The notes under the pieces are model-generated. The model saw only the letters and a program-made list of their open reading frames with translations. It ran no database searches and was not told where the DNA came from. Positions 52,323 through 59,906 of a stretch of 64,000 nucleotides of DNA are shown in pieces (the stretch's first letter is position 1; the number at the start of each line of letters is the position of its first letter). A program made the position numbers and the translations under genes. The DNA is from Leifsonia sp. AG29 (GTDB lineage: Bacteria > Actinomycetota > Actinomycetes > Actinomycetales > Microbacteriaceae). Location: contig NZ_VMSF01000001.1 of the NCBI RefSeq assembly GCF_009765225.1, positions 1,178,001 to 1,242,000 of the forward strand, given 5' to 3'.

Positions 52323-54299
52323 TCACTCGGACGGGAGGAGCTGCGCCGCGCTCACGACTCGGCTGCGCGCCACGGCGACGAGCGCGAGCCCGAAGCCGAA
52401 CGCCGCCCAGAGGAGGAGGCCGCCGAGGCCGCGCAGCAGGTCTGACGTCCCGGCGACGGCGCCCTGGAGCGCCGTGATCGCGGGCGACGTCGGAAGCCAG
52501 GGGAGCGCGCCGTCGAAGAAACCGGGCGCGGTCGACACGATGCCGGAGGCCAGGGTGATCACGACGACGAGCATCGACAGGAACCGGCCGACGCCTCCGA
52601 GCAGCGCGACCAGCCCGTGGTTGACGGCGGCGAAGGCCACGCCCGCGGCTGCCGAGACCGCGGCGAATCCCGCCCACCCCACGGGGTCGAGGCCGAGGGC
52701 GGGCTGCATGATCGCGGCCACCAGCACTCCCTGGACCACGCCCAGCAGGGCGCCGGGCACGAGGCCGTCGAGAACGATGAAGCCGGCGGCGCGCGACGTG
52801 AGCAGGGCGCGGCGCGAGACGGCCTGGAGCACGAGGAACGTGGCCAGCGCGCCGAGCCACAGCGCCACGGACGTGAAGAGCGGGACGCTGTCGGTCCCGA
52901 ACGGGGTCGCGGCGGCGGACTTCTGGGTCACCGGCTGCGACGCCACCTTCGCGAGATTGGTGCGCTGTCCGCTGTCGTAGCTGGGCAGCTTCGCAACCGC
53001 CTGATCGAGGCCGGCCGCCAGCGACGACGCGCCGGCCGCCGATTGGTCCGCAGCGGAGGCGAGAGCCGGGACGCCCGCGGCGAACTGGTTGACGCCGGCC
53101 GCGTACTGGGCAGCACCGTCGGCGGACTGGGACGCTCCAGAGGCGAGTTGCTGCGCACCGGAGGCCGACTTCGCGACGCCTCCTGACAGCTGCTGCGCAC
53201 CGGTCGCTGACTGCGCGATCCCCGCTGTGAGCGCGGGCATGCCGTCGGCTAGCTGCTTGGTCCCTCCCGCGACCTGCTGCGACGCGGCGATGAGACCCGG
53301 TTGGCCGTTCTGCCCTGTCGTCAGCCCGGTCCGCGTCTGGGCGATCCCCTGGCAGATCGGATCGGCGGCGGTGTGCAGGGCGACGCAGCCGTCGTAGAGC
53401 TTGCCGAGGCCGTCAGCGGTCTGCTGGACGCCGCTCGCGACGCCGGCGGTGCCGGTCGCCAGCTGCTGCGTCTGCGCAGGCAGCTGCGCGGTGCTGTTCT
53501 GGAGGGTCGACAGGCCTCCTGCGAGGCCGCTGGCGCCTCCCGAGAGCTGCCCGAGTCCCTGGGACAGTCCGCTCACGCCCGCGGAGAGCTGTGAGACGCC
53601 TCCCGACAGCTGGTCGGCCCCGGTCGCGAGTTGAGCGGCGCCGTTCGCGAGCTGATGCGTGCCCGCCGCCAGCTGCGTCAGGCCCGAGGCGAGGCTCTTG
53701 GCGCCGGAAGCCGCCTGTCCGAGCTGGTCGTGGAGCGTGTTGAAGCCCACGTAGACGTTCTCGAGGTAGGTGCTCGTGAGCTGCTTGTTCAGCACGGCGG
53801 TCGCCGTGGTCGTCACGGCCTGGCTGATGGCCGGGTCGACCAGCTTCGACTTGTCGCTGGTCCGGACGTCGATCGTCGCCTGGGATGCCTCGGACGGGGC
53901 GCCCGCCGTCGAGGTCGCGGCCTTCGAGAAGTTCTCCGGGATCGTGACCACCGCGACGTACTCGCCGCTCGCGACGCCCTTGTCGGCGTCTTTGCGATCG
54001 GTCAGCACCCAGGTGAAGTTGTCGTTCTTCGCGCCGATCAGGCCGGCCGCCATCTGACGGCCGAGCGGGACCGTCTGCCCGTTCAGGGTGACCGGCTTGT
54101 CGAGGTTGACCACGGCGGCCCTGACCTCGCCGAGCCGCTCGGTCGGGTTCCACAGCGCCCACACCAGGAGACCGCCGATGACGATCGGGACGAGCAGCAG
54201 GCCCACCAGGGTGAGCCAGGTCACGCGTTTGTCGGAGCGCATGCGCTCGAGCGAGAACAGCGAGCGCGGGCGGCGGAGGGACGGATCGGTGCGGGTCAT
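52323..54299 (-). CDS. YhgE/Pip-family membrane protein
   Basis: The 658-aa protein has an N-terminal helix (LTLVGLLLVPIVIGGLLVWALW), an extracytoplasmic region and five C-terminal helices, the YhgE/Pip layout. The extracytoplasmic part contains many QLxxGxx heptads in two blocks around a small two-cysteine insert (GCVALHTAADPIC). Family members are phage-infection proteins or ESX-like/exporter partners; role unsettled. Its ATG overlaps the MMPL stop by 4 nt. Confidence 0.85.
   Translation of the reverse strand: MTRTDPSLRRPRSLFSLERMRSDKRVTWLTLVGLLLVPIVIGGLLVWALWNPTERLGEVRAAVVNLDKPVTLNGQTVPLGRQMAAGLIGAKNDNFTWVLTDRKDADKGVASGEYVAVVTIPENFSKAATSTAGAPSEASQATIDVRTSDKSKLVDPAISQAVTTTATAVLNKQLTSTYLENVYVGFNTLHDQLGQAASGAKSLASGLTQLAAGTHQLANGAAQLATGADQLSGGVSQLSAGVSGLSQGLGQLSGGASGLAGGLSTLQNSTAQLPAQTQQLATGTAGVASGVQQTADGLGKLYDGCVALHTAADPICQGIAQTRTGLTTGQNGQPGLIAASQQVAGGTKQLADGMPALTAGIAQSATGAQQLSGGVAKSASGAQQLASGASQSADGAAQYAAGVNQFAAGVPALASAADQSAAGASSLAAGLDQAVAKLPSYDSGQRTNLAKVASQPVTQKSAAATPFGTDSVPLFTSVALWLGALATFLVLQAVSRRALLTSRAAGFIVLDGLVPGALLGVVQGVLVAAIMQPALGLDPVGWAGFAAVSAAAGVAFAAVNHGLVALLGGVGRFLSMLVVVITLASGIVSTAPGFFDGALPWLPTSPAITALQGAVAGTSDLLRGLGGLLLWAAFGFGLALVAVARSRVVSAAQLLPSE
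52985..53215 (-). repeat. Second heptad-repeat block of the YhgE/Pip protein
   Basis: About ten consecutive 7-residue units of the form QxAxGxx (QLASGAS, QSADGAA, QYAAGVN, QFAAGVP). Confidence 0.65.
53515..53705 (-). repeat. First heptad-repeat block of the YhgE/Pip protein
   Basis: About nine consecutive 7-residue units (QLAAGTH, QLANGAA, QLATGAD, QLSGGVS, QLSAGVS), probably long helices or a coiled coil. Confidence 0.65.
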
Positions 54300-57187
54300 C
54301 GGGCATCGGCCTTCTCGAGGTGCGCGCCGTGCTCGGAGCGCTCGTGGTCGGTGAGGGCGGGGGCGGAGGGCACGCCGGAGACGTGGCCGCCGTCGAGCAG
54401 CAGCTCGCTGGGCTCGGCGCTCTCCGGGAGGACGTCATCGAGAGCGGCCGGGTCGACGCAGCTGACGACCAGCGCGAACGGCCGCTGTTCGACCCGTGCG
54501 CGGCTGAGCGCGGCGCTCAGCTCGGAGCGGATGCGCCGGCGCTCGACCGGGTCGGTGACGCCGTCGATGGCGTCCAGGGCGAGCAGCCGGGGCCGTGCCT
54601 CCAGGGCGCGCCGCAGGTCGTCGACGGGGGTCTCGGTCCCGGTCAGGCGGACGACGGCGGTGCGCGACCGGACCGCTGCGCCGCGGGTGGGGAGGACCAT
54701 TCCGGCGACTTTGACCGTCCCTCCCGTGACTCGGGTGCGGCCCGTGATCGCCATGAGCAGCGCCGTGGCGGCGGTGCGGTCGTTGCCGTGCACGACGAGG
54801 ATCTCTCCGTCTGCGATGCGGAACGAGACGCCGCCGACCAGGTCGCGGCCGCGCGCGGACACGGCGAGGCCGTCGGCCGCGGCGACGAAGGCGCGGCCGG
54901 GCTCGGGCCATTCGGCGAGTTCGAGTTCTTTCTGGAGGCCGTCGCCTTCGACGTCGAACGACGGGAGGATGCGGTCGAGCCAGCGGGGCATCCACCAGGC
55001 CCTGTCGCCCAGGAGCTGCAGCACGGCCGGGACGAGGGTCATGCGGACGATGAACGCGTCGACGAAGACGCCGACGGCGAGGCCGAGCGCGATCGGCTTG
55101 ATCGCACTGTCGCCCTCGGGCACGAACGCGGCGAACACGGAGATCATGATGATCGCCGCGGCGGTCACGACCTTGGCGGAGCCGACGAAGCCGCTCTGGA
55201 TGGCGCGGCGGGCGTGACCTCCGTGGACGTAGTCCTCGCGGATCCGGCTGACCAGGAACACCTCGTAGTCCATCGCGAGGCCGAACAGCACGCCCATGAG
55301 GATGATCGGCATGAAGCTGATGATCGGGCCCGTCTTGTCCACGTGCAGGGCGTCGGCGAACCAGCCCCACTCGAACACGGCGGTGACCGCCCCGAACGCG
55401 ACGCCGACCGAGAGCAGGTAGCCCAGTGCGGCCTTGATCGGCACGGCGATGGAGCGGAAGACCATGGTCAGCAGCACCAGGGAGAGCCCGACCACGAGGA
55501 CGCCGAACGGGAGGAGCGCGCCTCCGAGCCGGCTGGAGACGTCGATCTGCGCGGCCGTGTTGCCGGTGACTTTCAGATCGACCCCGTACCGGTCGAGGAA
55601 GTGCTGGTGCTTGCTGCGCAGCTCGGCGACGAGGTCGGCGGTGCGCGGGTCGTCGGGGCCGGTGGTCGGGACGACCTGGACGATGCCGGTGTCGGCGTTC
55701 TGGTTGGGGGTGGACAGCGGCACGGAGGCCACGCCGGGCAGGGCCGCGATCTCGTCGCCCAGTTTCTTCATCAGCCCGAGCGGGTCGGTGCTGGAGATGA
55801 TCGAGCCGGTGACGATCAGCGGGCCGTTGTAGCCGGGCCCGAAGTGCTCCGAGACCAGGTCGTACGCGATCCGAGCCGGGGAGTCCTTCGGCTGCGACCC
55901 TGCGTCCGGGAGGGCCAGCCGCAGCTGCAGCGCCGGGAGGGCGGCGATCCCGAGGGCGAGGATCACCGCCACGACCGTCACGATCGGGAACCGCGTCACC
56001 GCGCGCACCCACCCGCGGAAGAACCCCGGCGGGACCTCCGCCTTGGCCGCATGCGCGAACGTCGGCGAGGAGGCGGGCTCCCTCTCCTGCGCAGCCGCCG
56101 CGTCCTCGCCCCCGGTGGAGTCGAGCTCCCGCTGCGCGCGCTGCGCGCGCCCGGCCTTGCGCCTCCCGGGGATCAAGCGCGCGCCGGCGAAGCCGAGCAG
56201 GGCCGGCGTGAGGGTCAGACCGATGAGGACGGCGACAGCGACGGCAGCCGAGGCCGCCAGCCCCATGGTGGTGAGGAAGGGGATGTTCGCCACCGCCAGC
56301 CCGGCGAGGGCGATGATGACGGTGATGCCCGCGAACAGCACGGCCGAGCCCGCCGTGGCGACCGAGCGCGCGGCCGACTCCTCGGGCGGGACGCCCGCCT
56401 TCAGCTGGCTCTGATGGCGCGAGATGATGAACAGCGAATAGTCGATGCCGACGGCCAGGCCGAGCATCAGTGCGAGCATGGGCGTCGTCGACGAGATCGA
56501 GCCGAACAGGGTCGCGATGAAGATCAGGCACATCGAGATCGCGACCCCGAGGATCGCGGTGAGGAGGGGCATCCCGGCGGCGAGGAACGACCCGAACGTG
56601 ATGACCAGCACGACGAGAGCGACCCCGACGCCGATGAGCTCGATGACCGAGAGCGTCGGGAGGTTCTGCGAGAAGAGCTGACCGCCGACCGCCTCCTTCG
56701 ACCCCGCCGGCAGCTTCCTGCCGAGGTCGGCCCCCGCCTGCTTCAGCGCGGTCTTCGTCTCGGGCGGGACCGTCGTCGTCTGGCCCTTCAACTGGACCGT
56801 GATGATGGCCGCGGACCGGTCGGAGGAGATGAGGTCCTTGACCTGGGAGGAGTAGGGCGACGTGGTGCCGGAGACGCCCGGGATCCTGCCGATCGACGCC
56901 ACGGCCGCCTCGACCGGCTTCCGGATCGCCGGGGCGTCCACGGTCGAGCCCTCCGGGGCGACGACCACGATCTGGGCGCTGGTCCCGCTGACCTGCGGGA
57001 ACGTGCGGCTCAGCGTGTCGAGGGCTGCCTGCGACTCGGTGCCGGGGATGCTGAAGCTGTTGTCGGTGCCCTGGTTCAGGAAGACGGCACCGGCGCCGAG
57101 GAGCGCGAGGAGGCCGATCCAGATAACGAGGACGAGGGCGCGGGCGCGGTAGGCCCAGCGGCCGACCGAATACAGGAGCGAGGACAC
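54296..57187 (-). CDS. MMPL/RND transporter with degenerate ABC-ATPase-like C-terminus
   Basis: The 963-aa protein has the MMPL architecture: twelve helices, two extracytoplasmic loops, an LMLGLAVGIDYSLFIISRHQ and a FGLAMDYEVFLVSRIRED proton-relay motif. After the last helix (about residue 720) is a soluble domain of about 190 residues that reads like an ABC ATPase (LVGGVSFRIADGEILVVHGND). The Walker A lysine is lost (HGNDRTAAT, about 800-808), Walker B lacks its Glu (RLLALDA, about 868-873), and no LSGG signature is seen. GTG 57187 has GGAG 5 nt upstream. Coupled to YhgE/Pip and divergent from TetR. Confidence 0.87.
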   Translation of the reverse strand: MSSLLYSVGRWAYRARALVLVIWIGLLALLGAGAVFLNQGTDNSFSIPGTESQAALDTLSRTFPQVSGTSAQIVVVAPEGSTVDAPAIRKPVEAAVASIGRIPGVSGTTSPYSSQVKDLISSDRSAAIITVQLKGQTTTVPPETKTALKQAGADLGRKLPAGSKEAVGGQLFSQNLPTLSVIELIGVGVALVVLVITFGSFLAAGMPLLTAILGVAISMCLIFIATLFGSISSTTPMLALMLGLAVGIDYSLFIISRHQSQLKAGVPPEESAARSVATAGSAVLFAGITVIIALAGLAVANIPFLTTMGLAASAAVAVAVLIGLTLTPALLGFAGARLIPGRRKAGRAQRAQRELDSTGGEDAAAAQEREPASSPTFAHAAKAEVPPGFFRGWVRAVTRFPIVTVVAVILALGIAALPALQLRLALPDAGSQPKDSPARIAYDLVSEHFGPGYNGPLIVTGSIISSTDPLGLMKKLGDEIAALPGVASVPLSTPNQNADTGIVQVVPTTGPDDPRTADLVAELRSKHQHFLDRYGVDLKVTGNTAAQIDVSSRLGGALLPFGVLVVGLSLVLLTMVFRSIAVPIKAALGYLLSVGVAFGAVTAVFEWGWFADALHVDKTGPIISFMPIILMGVLFGLAMDYEVFLVSRIREDYVHGGHARRAIQSGFVGSAKVVTAAAIIMISVFAAFVPEGDSAIKPIALGLAVGVFVDAFIVRMTLVPAVLQLLGDRAWWMPRWLDRILPSFDVEGDGLQKELELAEWPEPGRAFVAAADGLAVSARGRDLVGGVSFRIADGEILVVHGNDRTAATALLMAITGRTRVTGGTVKVAGMVLPTRGAAVRSRTAVVRLTGTETPVDDLRRALEARPRLLALDAIDGVTDPVERRRIRSELSAALSRARVEQRPFALVVSCVDPAALDDVLPESAEPSELLLDGGHVSGVPSAPALTDHERSEHGAHLEKADAR

Positions 57188-57230
57188 GCGTTCTCCAGCG
57201 GAAGTCAGCAACAGCGTCGGAAAGGAATTC

Positions 57231-57246
57231 GATACACCGTTGTATC
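57231..57246. promoter_or_regulatory. TetR operator, first site
   Basis: GATACA-N4-TGTATC inverted repeat between the MMPL start and tetR; shares half-sites with the second palindrome. Confidence 0.6.
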
Positions 57247-57257
57247 CGATGCTCGAC

Positions 57258-57270
57258 TGTATCGGATACA
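57258..57270. promoter_or_regulatory. TetR operator, second site
   Basis: TGTATC-G-GATACA palindrome. It overlaps a -10-like TACACT (57267-57272) for tetR and a minus-strand TACAGT (57261-57256) for the MMPL gene, so one bound repressor could block both. Confidence 0.65.
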
Positions 57271-57306
57271 CTGATGAATCGAAATCTGACTCAGGAAGGT
57301 TTCAGT

Positions 57307-57990
57307 TTGGACAGCACAGCTCTCAGGGATACGCCCCCGGGCGCCGGCGAGGACGCACCCGCCGAGTCCGCGCGCCGCCAGCGCACCCGCGCGCGCCTCC
57401 TCGACGCCGCCCTCGACGTCTTCGCCGAGCACGGCGTGCGGGCCGCGAGCGTCGAGATGATCGCCGAGGCCGCCGGCTTCACCCGCGGGGCCTTCTACTC
57501 CAACTTCTCCAGCAAAGAGGAGCTGTTCTTCGCCCTGATGGAGCGCGAGAAGGCGATGAGGCTCGAACAGCTGACGACCGGCGTCGAACAGTTCCTCACG
57601 CCGCTCGTCGGCTCGGGAGGGACGGATCTCGACGACCGGCAGGTCGTCGCGACGATCACGCGCATCCTCGAGCTGCAGTCCGACGACCGCCGCTGGTGGC
57701 TCGTCCAGGCCGAATTCCAGCTGCTCGCCCTGCGCGACCACACCATCGCCGCCGACTACCTCCGCTACCACGACGGCTTCTTCAGCGAGCTGACCGAGAT
57801 CGTCGTCGCCGCCCTCGCCAGCGCTCGCCGCCGGTTCACGATCGACCCCGAGGAGGCGGTGCGCGTCATCGCGCAGCTCTGCGCCGAGGGCGAGGCGCGC
57901 GCCGTCCTCGGCGACGACGCCCGGTCGTTCCCGGAGCGCCTCTCGGAGTCCGTGCCGGCCGTCCTCCTGGCGCTCACCGAGCGCGTCTGA
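57307..57990 (+). CDS. TetR-family regulator
   Basis: The protein has the TetR helix-turn-helix (RARLLDAALDVFAEHGVRAASVEMIAEAAGFTRGAFYSNFSSKEEL) and a C-terminal ligand domain of about 140 residues. I prefer TTG 57307, because AGGAAGGT lies 6 nt upstream and the -10 TACACT fits the leader; ATG 57274 would add 11 residues but leaves no room for a leader. It very likely represses the divergent MMPL-YhgE unit and itself. Confidence 0.85.
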   Translation: MDSTALRDTPPGAGEDAPAESARRQRTRARLLDAALDVFAEHGVRAASVEMIAEAAGFTRGAFYSNFSSKEELFFALMEREKAMRLEQLTTGVEQFLTPLVGSGGTDLDDRQVVATITRILELQSDDRRWWLVQAEFQLLALRDHTIAADYLRYHDGFFSELTEIVVAALASARRRFTIDPEEAVRVIAQLCAEGEARAVLGDDARSFPERLSESVPAVLLALTERV

Positions 57991-58040
57991 CCGGGAGGCG
58001 GCGCCCAGGCGGCTCCGATCCGGTCCCGAGCCGCAGCGAC

Positions 58041-58046
58041 TAGCAT
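58041..58046 (+). promoter_or_regulatory. -10 element of the SGNH lipoprotein gene
   Basis: TAGCAT ends 7 nt before ATG 58054. Confidence 0.45.
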
Positions 58047-58053
58047 CGAGCGG

Positions 58054-58941
58054 ATGCGAGCCACCAGAACCGGACGCCCCGAAGCCCGACTCGCCGGTGC
58101 CGTCTGCCTGCTCGCCCTGGGGGCTCTTCTCGCGGGCTGCACGGGGGGCGGGGCCGCGCAACCGGAGACGGCGGCGACCGCACCGGCGACGACGCCGACT
58201 CCGGCTCCGACGCGCGACCCGTTCCCGTCCGAGCCGCTCACGGCGACGACCCGCTACATCGCGATCGGCGACTCCTACGCAGCCGGCATGGGCGGCGGCG
58301 AGGAGCAGGGCGCCTGCCGGCTGAGCGCCAACGGCTACCCGGCGCAGTTCGCGCGGCGGTCGGGTGTCGACCTCGTCGTGAACGCCGCCTGCGCCGGCGC
58401 GACGACCACCGACCTCCTCGCCCACCAGCTCCTCGCCCTCGACGACCGCACCGACCTCGTGACGCTCAGCGTCGGGGGCAACGACCTCGGCGTCGCGGCC
58501 ATCGCGACGGACTGCGCCGCGCGGCGGGCGGAGGCGTGCCGCAACGAGGTCACCGGCGCCCTGTCCCTCCTCAACGTCCTGCCCGATCGGCTCGACGACG
58601 TGTACGCGGCGGTCGCGAAGGCGGCCCCGAACGCGAGAATCGTCGTCACCGGGTACGCGCTGATGTGGGACGCCGCCGACCCGTCGGCCCCCGACTTCCA
58701 GACCTCGGCGGCGATGAACGCGGCGACGATCGGACTGAACGAGGTCATCCGGCAGGCCGTCGACAAGCAGCGTGCCGCCGGGGTGGCGATGACCTACGTC
58801 GAGCCCGATTTCGCGGGCCACGCGATCAACGACCCGGTCCCGTGGCTGCACCACAGCGGTCCGTACGCGTTCCATCCCACGGCGCGCGGCTACGCGGAGT
58901 ACACGAAGCGGTTGCTGAAGCTGCTCGGCACGGCCTCCTGA
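58054..58941 (+). CDS. SGNH/GDSL-type secreted lipoprotein esterase
   Basis: The 295-aa protein has a lipobox (LLAGC, Cys about 29), a Thr/Pro-rich linker, then the SGNH blocks: GDSYAAGMGGG (Ser nucleophile), LSVGGNDLG, and the Asp/His end block HPTARGYAEYTK. It probably deacylates an envelope lipid or glycan at the outer face. Convergent with the isomerase gene, 6 nt apart. Confidence 0.87.
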   Translation: MRATRTGRPEARLAGAVCLLALGALLAGCTGGGAAQPETAATAPATTPTPAPTRDPFPSEPLTATTRYIAIGDSYAAGMGGGEEQGACRLSANGYPAQFARRSGVDLVVNAACAGATTTDLLAHQLLALDDRTDLVTLSVGGNDLGVAAIATDCAARRAEACRNEVTGALSLLNVLPDRLDDVYAAVAKAAPNARIVVTGYALMWDAADPSAPDFQTSAAMNAATIGLNEVIRQAVDKQRAAGVAMTYVEPDFAGHAINDPVPWLHHSGPYAFHPTARGYAEYTKRLLKLLGTAS

Positions 58942-58947
58942 GTGCCG

Positions 58948-59748
58948 TCAGGCGACGGGCTCGGCGGCGTGCTCGCGCGCGAAGCCGATCGTCTCCTCCA
59001 GGAGCGCTCGGCGCTCCTCCTCGTCCTTGGCCCTCCGTGTGTTCACCTCGGCGACGACCGAACCCGACCACCCGGTCGCCGCCAGCAGCTGCAGGACCTC
59101 GGCCACGGGCTGGGTCCCTCTGCCCGGCACGAGATGCTCGTCGAACACGCGACCGTCGTCGAGGGCGCCCGAGCCGTCGCAGAGGTGCACGTGACGCAGC
59201 CGCGGACCGAGCTCGCGAGCGAGGTCGAGCCCGTCGATGCCGCTGAGCGCGGCGTGCGAGAAGTCCAGGGTGACCGCGTCGCAGTCCATGCCGAGCGGGT
59301 TCCAGCCCGGGGAGTAGGCCGCCATGCCGCGGCCGCCGACCTTCCACGGGAACATGTTCTCGACCGCGATCTCGACGCCGGTCATGACGGCGGTCGACCG
59401 CACGATGCCGAGGAACTCCTCGGCATACCCGGACTGCCAGCGGAACGGCGGGTGCACGACCACGGTCTCCGCTCCGACCTCGGCCGCGAGTTCCGCCGAC
59501 CGCTCCAGCTTGCCCCGAGGGTCGCGCCCCCACACGAAGTGCGTCAGCAGCAGCACCGGGGCGTGCACGCTGAGCACAGGGAGCCGGTGCTCCTCGCTCA
59601 GGGCGCGGAGCTCGCGGGCCGACTGGGTCGTCTCGTCGCGCGTCACCATGACCTCCACGCCGTCGAAGCCGACGGCGGCGGCGAGGCGGAACGCCTCCCG
59701 GACGCCGAGGGGGTACACGCTGGAGGTGCCCATCCCGATGCGCATCAC
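58948..59748 (-). CDS. Sugar phosphate isomerase/epimerase family (AP endonuclease 2-like TIM barrel)
   Basis: The 266-aa barrel protein has FDGVEVMVT, SVHAPVLL, VVVHPPF, VENMFP, TLDFSHAALSG, HVHLCDG and VVAEVN, the metal-site pattern of xylose-isomerase-like proteins. The substrate is unknown. GTG 59748 has TAGAGT 6 nt upstream; an ATG three nt on is also possible. Confidence 0.85.
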   Translation of the reverse strand: MMRIGMGTSSVYPLGVREAFRLAAAVGFDGVEVMVTRDETTQSARELRALSEEHRLPVLSVHAPVLLLTHFVWGRDPRGKLERSAELAAEVGAETVVVHPPFRWQSGYAEEFLGIVRSTAVMTGVEIAVENMFPWKVGGRGMAAYSPGWNPLGMDCDAVTLDFSHAALSGIDGLDLARELGPRLRHVHLCDGSGALDDGRVFDEHLVPGRGTQPVAEVLQLLAATGWSGSVVAEVNTRRAKDEEERRALLEETIGFAREHAAEPVA

Positions 59749-59754
59749 GTCGTC

Positions 59755-59760
59755 ACTCTA
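59755..59760 (-). promoter_or_regulatory. -10 element of the isomerase gene
   Basis: TAGAGT ends 6 nt before GTG 59748. Confidence 0.5.
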
Positions 59761-59857
59761 GTCACGCGGGCTGAACCCGTCATGACCGTCCGGAGAACAG
59801 CTTCGGAGGCGGGAGGAGCGCCGCTGCCGGGCCCCGGCCACCCGAAAACGACGCTGG

Positions 59858-59863
59858 TACGCT
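59858..59863 (+). promoter_or_regulatory. -10 element of otsA
   Basis: TACGCT followed by GG predicts a start near 59870 and a leader of about 37 nt with AGGGAG (59891-59896). Confidence 0.45.
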
Positions 59864-59906
59864 GGCAGCAATCGTGAGCCCCACCCATCGAGGGAGTTGA
59901 CCGACC

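Noticed and set aside
54320-57274. Long open frame of 984 codons on the plus strand opposite the MMPL gene
   Set aside because: It is rich in Arg, Asp, Glu and His in the pattern of a GC-rich antisense shadow; no ribosome site or domain, and the minus strand has a full transporter.
57274-57306. ATG 57274 as tetR start
   Set aside because: It lies 1 nt after a -10-like TACACT and has no ribosome site, whereas TTG 57307 has AGGAAGGT at good spacing.
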